Positions 35,225 to 44,327 of a stretch of 64,000 bases of DNA are shown here, one piece after another. Each line of letters starts with the position of its first letter. Positions within the stretch are counted from its first letter, which is position 1. Source of the stretch: Mycolicibacterium brumae (GTDB lineage Bacteria > Actinomycetota > Actinomycetes > Mycobacteriales > Mycobacteriaceae); the NCBI RefSeq assembly GCF_025215495.1, contig NZ_CP104302.1, positions 2,852,001-2,916,000 on the forward strand. Direction: 5' to 3'. The translations under genes and the position numbers were made by a program. The notes beneath the pieces were generated by a model, which saw nothing but the letters and a program-made list of their open reading frames with translations, was not told the origin of the DNA and ran no database searches.

Positions 35225-35308
35225 CGCTTCCCCCTTCGGTCGTGTCGCCACCATAGACAGCGCCTCGGACAATGTCGGTGGCAGAACATCGGGCCATACA
35301 CTTGCCGG

Positions 35309-36007
35309 GTGAACATCGGCGATCGCATTTCCGGCTGGGTAGTGGATTCGATCCGCGTCGGCGTCAAAGTCGCCGACGCCGGCCTGGAAGTCGCCACGGT
35401 CGCGCTCGGCGCCGTGAAGCAGTCGTTGGGCGAACAGGGCCCGACGACCCATGACGCCATCACCGAACTGCTGCCCGTGCGCGGCGCGATCGTCGGCGCC
35501 AACCGGGTCGCCGAACTGACCGAGAGTGACCGCGCACTGGGTCGCATGCTCGCCCGTGGTGGGCCGGCAGATCAGTTGACTGCCCCCGGCGGCGTCGTCG
35601 ACCTGCTGACCGGATTGCTCGAGCGCGCCTCCAAGGGAGGAACATCCTCGCTAGAGCGGATCCTGGCGCCGGGCGGGCTGGCCGATCGGCTGCTCGCCGA
35701 GGAGGGAGCACTGGAGCGCATCCTGGCCGAGGACGGCATCGTCGAGCGATTGTTCGCCGAGGAAGGCGTCATCGACAAGATGCTGGCCAAGAACGGACCG
35801 CTGGACCAGATCACCGAGGTCGCCGAGATTCTGAGCCGGCTGCAACCCGCGCTTGAGACATTGATGCCGACCGCCGACACCCTAGAGTCCGCTGTCGACA
35901 GACTCAACAAGGCTGCGCAGTCGATGAGTGGCATCACCGATCGCTTTCCGCGGCGGCGAGCGACCGCCCGGGCGAAGCGCAATGCGATTTTGGGGCCGGA
36001 CGCGTGA
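35309..36007 (+). CDS. Protein with tandem acidic/hydrophobic 10-11 residue repeats, 232 aa
   Basis: GTG 35309 opens a protein whose residues about 110-170 are five degenerate units of the form LERILAEDGI, for example GGLADRLLAEEGA, LERILAEDGI, VERLFAEEGV and IDKMLAKNGP. The rest is helical with a basic C-terminal tail (RFPRRRATARAKRN). No domain is recognised. It could be a scaffold that wraps as a solenoid or coiled coil. Divergent from the ADP-ribosylglycohydrolase. Confidence 0.7.
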   Translation: MNIGDRISGWVVDSIRVGVKVADAGLEVATVALGAVKQSLGEQGPTTHDAITELLPVRGAIVGANRVAELTESDRALGRMLARGGPADQLTAPGGVVDLLTGLLERASKGGTSSLERILAPGGLADRLLAEEGALERILAEDGIVERLFAEEGVIDKMLAKNGPLDQITEVAEILSRLQPALETLMPTADTLESAVDRLNKAAQSMSGITDRFPRRRATARAKRNAILGPDA

Positions 36008-36082
36008 ACTGAACGACGCGGCCACTTCCGCTGCGACATCACCGGTGCGACAATGCAGTTCGGGGTGGGAAAGGGGCGGGTG

Positions 36083-36568
36083 GTGATCATCTACACCGAC
36101 ACCGTGAAGACCTGGGCCACACGGCCACCGCGCACTACACGCACCCCGAGCGCGACCGTCCTCGCGCAGACATCGCTGGCGATGCACCTGCAGTTCAACG
36201 CGAACCTGCCACCGTCGCCGATGTTCCGCAGTTACGGCTTCATCCGCACAGCGGTGGCCGACGGCGCCCCGATCACCGTGAACGGGCCGTGGCTGGCGGC
36301 GTCGGGCTTGTCCGAGCTGACGGTCGAGCTCTTCACCGACAACGGGGCGTCGGCGGCCCTGGTCAACGAGTTCGACACCACCGGCGCTCACGTCGGCGAA
36401 AAGGAAGCAATCGCAGCTGCGGTGGCGAAACTTCCGTCCCTCGGCTTGGACGCGGCCGAACTGATCATGAAGATGACGACGGATCCAGCGAGCGCGTCCC
36501 GTCCGCAGCGTCTCGACGTCGCCAATGACGCGCTGGTCGACGAGCCCTTCGACGGTCTTTTCCGGTAG
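36083..36568 (+). CDS. Hypothetical protein, 161 aa
   Basis: GTG 36083 follows AAAGGGGCGG at a good distance. An ATG at 36053 in the same frame lacks one. The product has no signal peptide or membrane segment. I do not recognise a domain. Composition and third-position GC are in line with its neighbours. Confidence 0.55.
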   Translation: MIIYTDTVKTWATRPPRTTRTPSATVLAQTSLAMHLQFNANLPPSPMFRSYGFIRTAVADGAPITVNGPWLAASGLSELTVELFTDNGASAALVNEFDTTGAHVGEKEAIAAAVAKLPSLGLDAAELIMKMTTDPASASRPQRLDVANDALVDEPFDGLFR

Positions 36569-36613
36569 CGACGAACCCCTTGCCTGACAGCGCTTCAGAT
36601 CATGCGAGCGCAA

Positions 36614-37990
36614 TCAGCCGCCGGCGGTGATGTCGGCGTCCGATGGCGCGTACTCAGCGCTGGACCCGAGAACACTGCTGGGGTTCGCGTTCTCGATCCT
36701 CGTCGATGAGCCCAGGGCGGACATCGGGTCGTCCAACGACTCCTGGGTGCCGAAGAACGGGATCAGGAACGGGGCGACCATGCCCGGCGGCGCCTGCACC
36801 ATGGTGTAGACGCGCAGCAGCGGGTTATCGAATACCAATTCCTCGACGGCGCCCCGGGACGCGAGCTGCAGCTCGACGCACAGCGTCTTACCGTCCACGA
36901 AGTCGTGGGTTTCCATCGATTCTCCGAAGAATCCCTCCGGGTCCTGGGTCAGGCTCCGCTGCGGTGGATAGCAGGTGCGGGTGTCCCGAACCGATCGGTG
37001 GGTGATGGCCACGACGGTGGAGTCCAGGCTGACCAATCGGACATCGCGCGAGTCGATGTCAATCACGGCGGTGGTGGTGCTCGTCGACCCCGGAGGCAGG
37101 TAACCCCCGAGCGTTCCGGCCCGGGCGAAGACCAACCGCGCTTCGGCAGGAGAAATCGGGATTTCGCGATAGCTGCTGATCTGGCTTCCGACCGGATTCA
37201 GGTGCGAGGCCACATTTTCGGGGGTGGCGGGCTCGTGCAGCGTGGTCTTCGGGTAGGTGACGATGCGGGTCAGCCCGGCAGCCACGTCGACTTGGAACGA
37301 CCCCCGGTTGTGCAGCGTGGTCGTGGCCTGTAGGTGGATGATCGGCCCGGTCGATCCCAGCGCGACGAGTTCGGTCGTCACGTCGACCAACGGGATCGAG
37401 CTGTTGGGCAGGAATTGATTCTGGATCCAGAACTGTCCCAGCCCGGCGAGGGGAAACAGCGCCACGACGACGACGCCGGCCTTACTCAGGGCGCCCACCG
37501 CGTATCTGCTCAGGTACACGACCCAGCACAGGGCGATGGCGCCCACCGCGAGGGCGACGCCCGTGACACCGCGCATCTGACCGAACGGGCTGCGCAGGTC
37601 GACCATCCAGAAGTAGCCGGCCAGGCACACCACGAAGATCTGGCTGGCCAGGGCGACGAGCGCGGCACTGTGGGAATTCCTGATGACCGCCCCGGTGGCC
37701 AGCACGCAGGTGACGCCGATGCCGAGCAGCAGCGCGGTCCCCACCAGATCCCAGCTGCTCTGCGTCAGCGAGGCGTTCCACATTGCCAGCGCCAACGCGA
37801 TGGCGGCGGTGATCGCCAACCAGGCCAGCAGCAGCATCCGGGTCCGCCGCGTCATGTGGTTCAGGGCGGATACGGGAGGAGCCTCGGACTTCTTGGCTTT
37901 CTTCCGCTTCTTGGACTTTTTGGCCTTTGCCGGCTCGTCCTCAGCGACTTGCTCCGGGGCGCCGACGGGCGTCTCGAGTTCGGCTTCCAT
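36614..37990 (-). CDS. Membrane protein with basic N-terminus and beta-rich external domain, 458 aa
   Basis: A cytoplasmic N-terminal region has a Lys-rich run (AKKSKKRKKAKKSEA, about 23-37). Five hydrophobic helices follow between about 50 and 205. The C-terminal 250 residues look exported and beta-rich, with two Cys (about 350 and 378) and a disordered end. The gene lies 63 bp downstream of the Ser/Thr kinase gene on the same strand and could be its substrate or partner. No family recognised. Confidence 0.7.
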   Translation of the reverse strand: MEAELETPVGAPEQVAEDEPAKAKKSKKRKKAKKSEAPPVSALNHMTRRTRMLLLAWLAITAAIALALAMWNASLTQSSWDLVGTALLLGIGVTCVLATGAVIRNSHSAALVALASQIFVVCLAGYFWMVDLRSPFGQMRGVTGVALAVGAIALCWVVYLSRYAVGALSKAGVVVVALFPLAGLGQFWIQNQFLPNSSIPLVDVTTELVALGSTGPIIHLQATTTLHNRGSFQVDVAAGLTRIVTYPKTTLHEPATPENVASHLNPVGSQISSYREIPISPAEARLVFARAGTLGGYLPPGSTSTTTAVIDIDSRDVRLVSLDSTVVAITHRSVRDTRTCYPPQRSLTQDPEGFFGESMETHDFVDGKTLCVELQLASRGAVEELVFDNPLLRVYTMVQAPPGMVAPFLIPFFGTQESLDDPMSALGSSTRIENANPSSVLGSSAEYAPSDADITAGG

Positions 37991-38053
37991 CTGGCCCCCT
38001 CCCCGCGCCCATCGGGCCCGAAGACAGGAAAATAGTATCGGCTCAACGCCTCG

Positions 38054-39928
38054 TCAGGGGTTGAACTTCGTGCTTCCCTCGACCGGATGCGTCATGCTCA
38101 CCCACTTGGCGATGCAGTTGTCCCGATCGAATCCTTCCTCGGTGCACCAGGACAGGATGTCGTCGTAGTCGTACGACCACACGCCAACCACGGTCACCCA
38201 GAAATTTTGCCCGTCGAAGGTCGACCAGTCCCCCGACCACAGCAGCTTCACGGCCGGGTAGATGCTGCGCAGTCGCAGGTGTTCTCGAAGGATCGCCTCG
38301 TTGTTCCAGGTGATCCCCTTCGCCACCAACCCCACACGCTTGGAACTGATTTGAGGAATCCAGCGGTCCGCGAGATTGACCGCGACAACGGGTCCGTCTT
38401 CGGCTGCGATCGCCTGCAGCCGAGCCAGGGCTTGCTGTTCTGGACTGGGCCCAGGGGTCACCGTGACGGTGTGGGTTGGCGCGGGTTTGGACGGCTCGGC
38501 CGACGTTGTAGGGGTTGGACGCGCGGTCTCGCCGAGCATGAACTCCACGCCGGCCCTGGCCTCGTCTTCGGTGTAGCTCATCTCGTGGTGCTGGCCGATC
38601 TGCACCCGATAGAACCGCGAACCCGCCGGGACATCGGAGACTTCGAATGTGAGAAGGCACGCTTCGCGGACGCGACTGCTGCTCTGAATCGAGCCTTTCG
38701 CCAGGAGCTTTCCGGTCTCGTCCTCCACCAGGATGGGAGTGCTGGATCCGATGTCTGCGAAGTCGTTCACACCCGCGCAGGCATAGCCGGCCGAAGTCTT
38801 CTCCTCGACATCGGAAGCCAGCCGCACCGAGCCCACGAGACTGAAGGAGCCGGCGTCCCGATTCACAGCCTCAGGTTTGAGCACGACGAAGGCCAGCACA
38901 CCAAGCGCTGCGACAAGCGCGATGACCGTCGCCCCCAAAAGGAAGTTGATCCGGCGGGCCGACGGGGCATCCGGTTGCGATGGCATCGGCGGCTCGGATG
39001 GTAAAGCCGCGGGCACCGGCGGGGTGGCAACGGCGACCGGCGCGATCATCGTTTCATCGGTGTTGAAACTCGGGGACGGCGCGACGGGAACGTCCTCGGC
39101 CGCGTTCTGGAGCGCCCGAGCGAATTCCACGCAGCTTGGGTACCGCCTCTCGGGGTCCTTCGCCAACGCGCGGGCCAGAACCAGGTCAAGTGGTGCGAGA
39201 TCGGCTCGGTTCCCGCTGAGCGACGGAGCCGGGGCGTTCAAGTGCTTGCTGATCACCACCGCCGGGTTTGTGTGCGGGAACAGTTGCTCGCCGGTGAGCA
39301 GGTGATAGGCCGTGGCCGCCAACGAGTACTGGTCGGCTCGCCCGTCGATCTCGAGGCCCATCAGCTGCTCGGGGGCGGCGTAGGCCGTGGTGCCGACGGT
39401 CATGTTCGTGGCGGTCAGACCCGCGGAGTCTTGGTCCGCGACGTCGCGGGCGACGCCGAAGTCCGCCAGCAGCGCTCGGCCGTCTGCGGCCGAAGCGATC
39501 AGGATGTTCGACGGTTTCACATCACGGTGGACGAAGCCGTGCCCGTGCGCGTAATCCAGCGCAGCGGCAACACCATTGACGATGTCGAGTACCTCTTCGG
39601 TCGCCATACCGTCGGGGTGCTGCTGCAGCAGATGACCGGCGTCGGTTCCATCGACGAACTCCATGGAGATCCACAGTCTGCCGCGGTACTTCCCGCAGTC
39701 GTGGACGCCAACGATGTTGGGATGCCACAGTTTGGCCGCGAGATTGGCTTCCCGGTTGAATCGCTCGATGTAATCAGGGTCGGACGAAATGTCCGAGCGC
39801 AGCACCTTCAGAGCGTCACGCCGTGGCAGCCGAGGGTGCTGGGCGAGGTAGACCTCACCCATCCCCCCGGAGCCAAGCCTGCGCTCGATCGTGTATCCGG
39901 CAAACGTCGTACCGTCCCCTAGCGGCAT
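38054..39928 (-). CDS. PknB-type Ser/Thr protein kinase with extracellular domain, 624 aa
   Basis: The kinase domain (about 10-270) has the Gly loop [13 protein letters not shown], Lys in DALKVL, catalytic [15 protein letters not shown], a Thr-rich activation loop and APEQLMG. One transmembrane helix follows a Pro-rich juxtamembrane region (about 305-350). The outside part contains two Cys-bearing modules separated by a Pro/Thr linker. ATG 39928 is the usual start ([19 protein letters not shown]). Such receptor kinases sense envelope or nutrient state. The ligand is unknown. Confidence 0.92.
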   Translation of the reverse strand: MPLGDGTTFAGYTIERRLGSGGMGEVYLAQHPRLPRRDALKVLRSDISSDPDYIERFNREANLAAKLWHPNIVGVHDCGKYRGRLWISMEFVDGTDAGHLLQQHPDGMATEEVLDIVNGVAAALDYAHGHGFVHRDVKPSNILIASAADGRALLADFGVARDVADQDSAGLTATNMTVGTTAYAAPEQLMGLEIDGRADQYSLAATAYHLLTGEQLFPHTNPAVVISKHLNAPAPSLSGNRADLAPLDLVLARALAKDPERRYPSCVEFARALQNAAEDVPVAPSPSFNTDETMIAPVAVATPPVPAALPSEPPMPSQPDAPSARRINFLLGATVIALVAALGVLAFVVLKPEAVNRDAGSFSLVGSVRLASDVEEKTSAGYACAGVNDFADIGSSTPILVEDETGKLLAKGSIQSSSRVREACLLTFEVSDVPAGSRFYRVQIGQHHEMSYTEDEARAGVEFMLGETARPTPTTSAEPSKPAPTHTVTVTPGPSPEQQALARLQAIAAEDGPVVAVNLADRWIPQISSKRVGLVAKGITWNNEAILREHLRLRSIYPAVKLLWSGDWSTFDGQNFWVTVVGVWSYDYDDILSWCTEEGFDRDNCIAKWVSMTHPVEGSTKFNP

Positions 39929-40037
39929 GGTCGGAGCGTAGCGACCCGCACTGACAACTGCGTCACGAACGGAGTCAGCTATTGACAGCTGCGGCCGCAG
40001 CCGCCGTAGAACGTGATGGGCCTGGATGAACTTTCTG

Positions 40038-40877
40038 TCAGACTCGCCATTCGTAACCGCACTCGCCGCAAACCCAATCCGGCCGCGGCTCTCTGACCAC
40101 GCATCCCATGGTGGCGACCCACGGCTCCTCAAACGGCCCGCCGATCGGAAACCCGAACCTTGGTGTCTCGGTGCGTCGTTCACCACAATCTGGGCACTCC
40201 GGTCGCCTGGCGAATAGGAATGGGGGGAAGCTGGCGAATCCCCCGGACCGCATCGACTCATGGCAGCCCATGCACAACACAGCCGGCCAGTCCTGAACCT
40301 CATCGCGATCGCCGTATGAGTCCCACAGCCCTGGTTCGGCTCCACCGTCGACGAAAAGGTCGGTGGTGTGGATGTGGAACTGATCGCGCGCCATGCTCCC
40401 CGCGAGCGGCAGGAAAACCCCGCAGGCACCGCAACGCCCCTTGGAGCTCAGCAAGGTCCGCGCCGCCGCCAACGAGCTGTGGCCGAACTTTGCGCGCGCC
40501 AGCCGCGTCCAGCTTTTCTTCAGGCAAGACAACCAGTCGTCCAGCCCGCACAGCATTTCCAGGCTCGTCAGCTCCACAATCTGGTCGGCGCGCATCCGCT
40601 CGATCGCCGTCTGGATATCGGCGTCATCGCCGACCGTGGCGACTCCGGCGATCACCGATACGGGATCTGTATCCAGCGTGACGATCAACTGATCACCCGG
40701 CTCAACATCGGCTGCGATAATCCACGGCCGATACGGCGACCTCGGCTGCAAGAGGGTGATGACGGCGTCCACCCACGGACGCCCATGCACTCGATGAACC
40801 GGCTGCCCATTCAATCGGTGGACCAACCGGGCATCCGAATCCACGAACTCGCGTTCCTCATTGAACTCTTCCCCCAT
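40038..40877 (-). CDS. Cys-rich zinc-finger protein, 279 aa
   Basis: The C-terminal half contains at least four CxxC-type pairs: GRCGACGV (about 148), [18 protein letters not shown] and [11 protein letters not shown]. The first two pairs with [10 protein letters not shown] and the [10 protein letters not shown] segment resemble an HNH-like zinc fold, but the second catalytic His is not evident. The N-terminal half is without recognisable domains. It stands at the left edge of the accessory region. Function unknown. Confidence 0.6.
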   Translation of the reverse strand: MGEEFNEEREFVDSDARLVHRLNGQPVHRVHGRPWVDAVITLLQPRSPYRPWIIAADVEPGDQLIVTLDTDPVSVIAGVATVGDDADIQTAIERMRADQIVELTSLEMLCGLDDWLSCLKKSWTRLARAKFGHSSLAAARTLLSSKGRCGACGVFLPLAGSMARDQFHIHTTDLFVDGGAEPGLWDSYGDRDEVQDWPAVLCMGCHESMRSGGFASFPPFLFARRPECPDCGERRTETPRFGFPIGGPFEEPWVATMGCVVREPRPDWVCGECGYEWRV

Positions 40878-40939
40878 GTGCCAATTCTCCCAGCAGGCAC
40901 CGACAAGTTCGGAGCCTGCTGAAACCTCTCAGTCGGCCC

Positions 40940-41046
40940 TTGACCTCAGCTTTCTCGATCAATCCCGGATCCTGGTAGGCCGCGACCCGGGAGCGGACGC
41001 GAAGTTGATCGAAGAGTTGTCCGACCACTGGAGGTGACGCCGTTGG
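40940..41046 (-). pseudogene. Remnant of the coiled-coil membrane protein family (3' end)
   Basis: The minus strand encodes RVRSRVAAYQDPGLIEKAE, matching RVMSRVAAYQEIKTLIEQGA at the C-terminus of the protein at 45314-46105, with similar DNA (rc TCCCGGGTCGCGGCCTACCA against TCCCGCGTTGCGGCGTACCA). No start or membrane part remains. The limits are approximate. Confidence 0.45.
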
Positions 41047-41106
41047 CGCGAGCATTCAATTCATCGGGCCGAACGATGTCATCCGCGGAGACGCGCGTCC
41101 CAGACG

Positions 41107-42696
41107 ATGACTCGCTCTAGAGTTCCGCGCATGGGCGGGCACTTATTCATCGTCAACGGAGACCTGACCAAGCTTGCATGCGATGCGATTCTCGTGCCGA
41201 CCGACGTGGCCGGCCGTGTCGAGAGTCCATGGCGTTACGTTCTCGACGACCGGGAGTACGTCGATGTCGACTGGGGCGAGAACCTAGCGAAGTTGTACTC
41301 GGCGGTTCCCGGTCAACCGCAGATCTGGCTCGGCAGAGTGGGCCGCCCCGGAAAAGGTTCGGACTTTGCCTCATACGCGCCGACGGTCGAGGAATTCATC
41401 ACCCAAGCAATCGCCGGACTCGATGGCCACCGGATCTACCCATCACCCAAGTTCCGACTCGCCGTCAACGTCGTGGGCTCAGGGCGCGGCGGGGGCGAGC
41501 AGAGAAAGGGCCATCTCATCAAGGGCCTGGTAGGCGCGTTGACTGCTCTCGCCGACGAGCACGACGTGGACATCGTGCTCGTTACCTACGGCCACAAGCC
41601 GTATTCCGCAGCGCAGCGCGCCCGCCGGAAACTGATCGGCACCGACGACGAGTCGTTGGCGACCGCTTGGCAGTTCGACGCCACCGCGAATCCTGAACTC
41701 ACCACCTACGCCCGACGACTGGCCGACGACGCTATCGCGCGACACCTCGTGCTATTCATCGGCGCAGGCGCCAGTGCCGGTGCCGGCCTGCCGATCTGGA
41801 GCTCACTATTGGATGCCGCGGCCAGCGCCGCGGGAATCGACGCCGACGAACGAAAGCAGCTCGCCAAGATCGACTACCGAGATCGGGCCACACTGATTGA
41901 ACGCCGCCTCAGGACCTCATCCCCGCAACCGGGTGCTGACAGCGTTTCCCTGAAAAGCATTGTCGCGCATCAGCTTCAACAGCACTCACGCTATTCGCTA
42001 CAACACGGTCTGCTGGCTTCATTGCCCAGCCAAGAAGCCGTCACCACCAACTTTGACTCGCTCTTTGAGGCCGCCTCACGCATCGACGGTCAGAAAGTCG
42101 CGGTACTCCCGGCGGATCCCCGCAACGCGGGCGGGCGGCTCCTTCTCAAGCTGCACGGCTCGGTCAACGATCCCGAGAATATGATCCTTACACGCTCGGA
42201 CTACCTGAGTATGCCAAGGCGCTACGGCGCATTGATGGGCCTGGTGCAAGGCCTGCTACTGACGCGCCGGATGGTGTTCGTCGGATACTCGTTGAGCGAC
42301 GAAGATTTCCACGAACTCATCGAGGAGGTGCGGGCGGCTCGTGGAGATCGCACATCCGAGGTGGGCAAAGGCGTCGTGCTCACACTGCGGGACAACCAGT
42401 TTGAGCGACAGCTGTGGGAAGGCGACCTCGAGATCATGCCGATCACCACGGCAGAGCCATTCGACATCCCAAAGGCAGCAAGGGAGCTTGAGCTCTTCCT
42501 CGACCTCGTCGGGTATCTGTCGACCACATCTGCCGCTTTCTTCTTGGATGAGACCTATAGCGATCTCACCGATGACGAATCCTCCCTTCGTGATGCTCTC
42601 ACCGCACTCGCACAACAAACGGCGGATAGCTCACCCGGGACAGTCGCCGACATCGTCCGTGAGTTCCTCAACGAGTTAGGCCCATCGTCGGGCTAG
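41107..42696 (+). CDS. Macro-like + SIR2 domain protein, candidate antiphage effector
   Basis: This 529-residue protein combines two NAD/ADP-ribose-related modules. Residues about 10-185 begin HLFIVNGDLTKLACDAILVPTD, like the start of a macro domain. Residues about 208-480 form an SIR2 domain: FIGAGASAGAGLPIW, TTNFDSLF (about 312), LLKLHGS (about 347) and FVGYSLSDEDF (about 393). SIR2 domains of this type deplete NAD in several defence systems. An ATG at 41131 (MGGHLF) is an alternative start. It lies alone between a pseudogene remnant and cutinase fragment A, at the entry to the island. Confidence 0.8.
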   Translation: MTRSRVPRMGGHLFIVNGDLTKLACDAILVPTDVAGRVESPWRYVLDDREYVDVDWGENLAKLYSAVPGQPQIWLGRVGRPGKGSDFASYAPTVEEFITQAIAGLDGHRIYPSPKFRLAVNVVGSGRGGGEQRKGHLIKGLVGALTALADEHDVDIVLVTYGHKPYSAAQRARRKLIGTDDESLATAWQFDATANPELTTYARRLADDAIARHLVLFIGAGASAGAGLPIWSSLLDAAASAAGIDADERKQLAKIDYRDRATLIERRLRTSSPQPGADSVSLKSIVAHQLQQHSRYSLQHGLLASLPSQEAVTTNFDSLFEAASRIDGQKVAVLPADPRNAGGRLLLKLHGSVNDPENMILTRSDYLSMPRRYGALMGLVQGLLLTRRMVFVGYSLSDEDFHELIEEVRAARGDRTSEVGKGVVLTLRDNQFERQLWEGDLEIMPITTAEPFDIPKAARELELFLDLVGYLSTTSAAFFLDETYSDLTDDESSLRDALTALAQQTADSSPGTVADIVREFLNELGPSSG

Positions 42697-42852
42697 TCGC
42701 CACGATCTCGTGTTGCCGCCAGCGCAGGAACGCAAGGACCTCGTCGCGGCAGGTTGTCCGACGTGGCGACGTGGAGATCACCGTCGATTGCCGCCCGCGC
42801 GGGGTCCGGACGTTCGAATAGCCGGTCAGCACCGTCCGATTCAGCTATACAC

Positions 42853-42919
42853 GGGCAGCCACGAAATCGGCTGCCTGCGCAACCTTTCCAGACTGGACAT
42901 AGTTCACGTGGGCTCCCAT
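42853..42919 (-). repeat. Cutinase 3'-end copy A (67 bp)
   Basis: On the minus strand it encodes MGAHVNYVQSGKVAQAADFV then AARV and a TAG, the same as the last 24 residues of the cutinase at 46213-46848 except for one Ser to Asn change. The rest of the gene is missing. The stop of the VbhA-like ORF lies inside this copy in another frame. Confidence 0.85.
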
Positions 42920-43119
42920 TTCGCGTCACCTGACAGCCCTGAGACAAACCTCGAAACTACCGCCGCCACAGCATCGACAGCGCTGATCGTCCCTTCACAT
43001 ATTTGGTCCATCAGCTGCCGCGTGTAGGGATCGATCTCACCGCCTGACAGGCCGATCGCTGCGGTCGCCACGGTGGCTACTTCCCGAGACCGCTCCGTCG
43101 GGTTCACCGGGCGATTCAT
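42904..43119 (-). CDS. VbhA-antitoxin-like small protein, 71 aa
   Basis: The central segment AAIGLSGGEIDPYTRQLMDQICEGTISAVDAVAAVVSRF follows the pattern of VbhA-type antitoxins that block Fic AMP-transferases (two helices around a G-x-I-S turn). No Fic gene is in the window, so it is either an orphan antitoxin or a different small protein. The ATG lies 1 bp after the stop of the upstream 55-aa ORF, indicating a coupled pair. Its last residues come from cutinase fragment A. Confidence 0.55.
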   Translation of the reverse strand: MNRPVNPTERSREVATVATAAIGLSGGEIDPYTRQLMDQICEGTISAVDAVAAVVSRFVSGLSGDAKWEPT

Positions 43120-43120
43120 T

Positions 43121-43288
43121 TCATCGCTCGTAGCTCTGTGCGCGGGCAACGTCGTCCACAATCATCCGCGCCTGGATCCGCAGGCGCTCCTCCGTCGAGC
43201 CATCGGGCTCCGAGCCTGGGTTCTCCTCGCGCCACAACCTCATCATCAGCTGGAACTGCTTCTCATGTAGATCCATGTAACCTGCCAC
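43121..43288 (-). CDS. Small helical protein upstream of the VbhA-like gene, 55 aa
   Basis: GTG 43288 is preceded by GGAGGA 8 nt away. An ATG at 43276 is also possible. The product (MDLHEKQFQLMMRLWREENPG then STEERLRIQARMIVDDVARAQSYER) is charged and helical and would suit a small partner protein in a toxin-antitoxin-like operon. Family not recognised. Confidence 0.5.
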   Translation of the reverse strand: MAGYMDLHEKQFQLMMRLWREENPGSEPDGSTEERLRIQARMIVDDVARAQSYER

Positions 43289-43384
43289 TACTGCCTCCTC
43301 CGGTATGAGCCCGCAGTATGGCAGGACGTTCCGACAGCGCTTCCTTCGCCGAAAACTCCCAGGCCGGCGGCCGAGCCCTAAACT

Positions 43385-43469
43385 CGGTTGCCACGAAAAC
43401 GGCTGCCTGCACAACCTTTCCCGACTGCACATAGTTCACGTGGGCAGCCATATCCATGCCACCCTCCCA
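43385..43469 (-). repeat. Cutinase 3'-end copy B (85 bp)
   Basis: It encodes MDMAAHVNYVQSGKVVQAA then VFVATEF on the minus strand, corresponding to the last 25-30 cutinase residues without the stop. DNA identity with 46221-46305 is high over the whole stretch. It ends exactly where the GreA/GreB-C-like gene (stop at 43470) ends. Confidence 0.85.
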
Positions 43470-44192
43470 TCAGGGAGCCATATCCCTCGCTGATGCCGGT
43501 TCAACTGACAGGATCCTAATTCTGCGGGTGCCCGCAGGAAGTTTGGCCGTGACAACCTGCCCCACCCGGGCACCCTCTATCGCCGCGCCCAGCGGTTGCT
43601 TGTCGGTGACGATCTCGGGTCCGTCATCCGGTAATTTTTCGAGTCGGTACACCACGGCTTCAGTTTCTTCGGGGGCCCCGCCGAAACTCACCGTCACCCT
43701 GGCCCCACAGAGCACGACCCCCTCCGCTGCGATCCGCTTGTCTAGCTCCTCGCGTTCCCAGAACTGACGCCACAAACGTTTCTGAAAGCGCCGCTCGCTG
43801 GCACCACCGTGTTGAGCCGGCGTCCGCGGCTCATCCCCATTGGGATCACCCCAAGACTGCGCGTTCCCGAAACTCTGGTAGCACTTTCGACGTTCCGATG
43901 CCGCAACCTGCCCAGCCTCAGACGCCGGCACCTGACGGTTGTCACGCAGCCAGGCGATGAACGCTCCGCACGGCCGGTCACCATCCACGCACAGCGCAGG
44001 CAACAGCGGCTCACCGCGACTACTGCATTCATCGGCCACAGCCTTGAGCAGCGCGGTCATCGAAGGGCGGTCGTCCCCGGCTTGCTCCAGCATGTTCACG
44101 AGACTGGACTGGTAAATCACCGCGCCGGGGGTGTACGCAGCGCGGAGCAACACAGCCCTGGTCGCAGCTATCGCGCGCTTCGGTAGGTTCAT
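43470..44192 (-). CDS. Protein with GreA/GreB C-terminal-like domain, 240 aa
   Basis: The last 70 residues (ARVTVSFGGAPEETEAVVYRLEKLPDDG... QPLGAAIEGARVGQVVTAKLPAG) match the GreA/GreB C-terminal FKBP-like fold, including the SPLG-like PLGAAIEG and VGQVV blocks. The N-terminal coiled coil of Gre factors is absent. Instead there is a domain (LLKAVADECSSRGEPLLPALCVDGD-RPCGAFIAWLRDN, about 50-90) that I associate with nuclease- or defence-linked proteins. ATG 44192 follows GAAGGGA. Possibly it acts on RNA polymerase or as a regulator. Confidence 0.65.
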   Translation of the reverse strand: MNLPKRAIAATRAVLLRAAYTPGAVIYQSSLVNMLEQAGDDRPSMTALLKAVADECSSRGEPLLPALCVDGDRPCGAFIAWLRDNRQVPASEAGQVAASERRKCYQSFGNAQSWGDPNGDEPRTPAQHGGASERRFQKRLWRQFWEREELDKRIAAEGVVLCGARVTVSFGGAPEETEAVVYRLEKLPDDGPEIVTDKQPLGAAIEGARVGQVVTAKLPAGTRRIRILSVEPASARDMAP

Positions 44193-44327
44193 GGTTCCCT
44201 TCAATCCCGAAACAGTCCGAGTTTCAGTTCCTGCGGCGTTGCTCTCCTGCCACGGTACGACTCACCACCGACAATGAGATCAACGGCAGACTGCGGACAT
44301 CAAATGACCTCGTGCCAGGATTTAGCA

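Noticed and set aside
40038..40877. Complete HNH nuclease
   Set aside because: Zinc CxxC pairs are present, but the His-Asn-His catalytic set cannot be traced; called only as zinc-finger protein.
42697..42852. Coding region on the minus strand (part of an 84-aa frame)
   Set aside because: The frame runs through cutinase copy A in the wrong phase and has no protein-like pattern or start signal.
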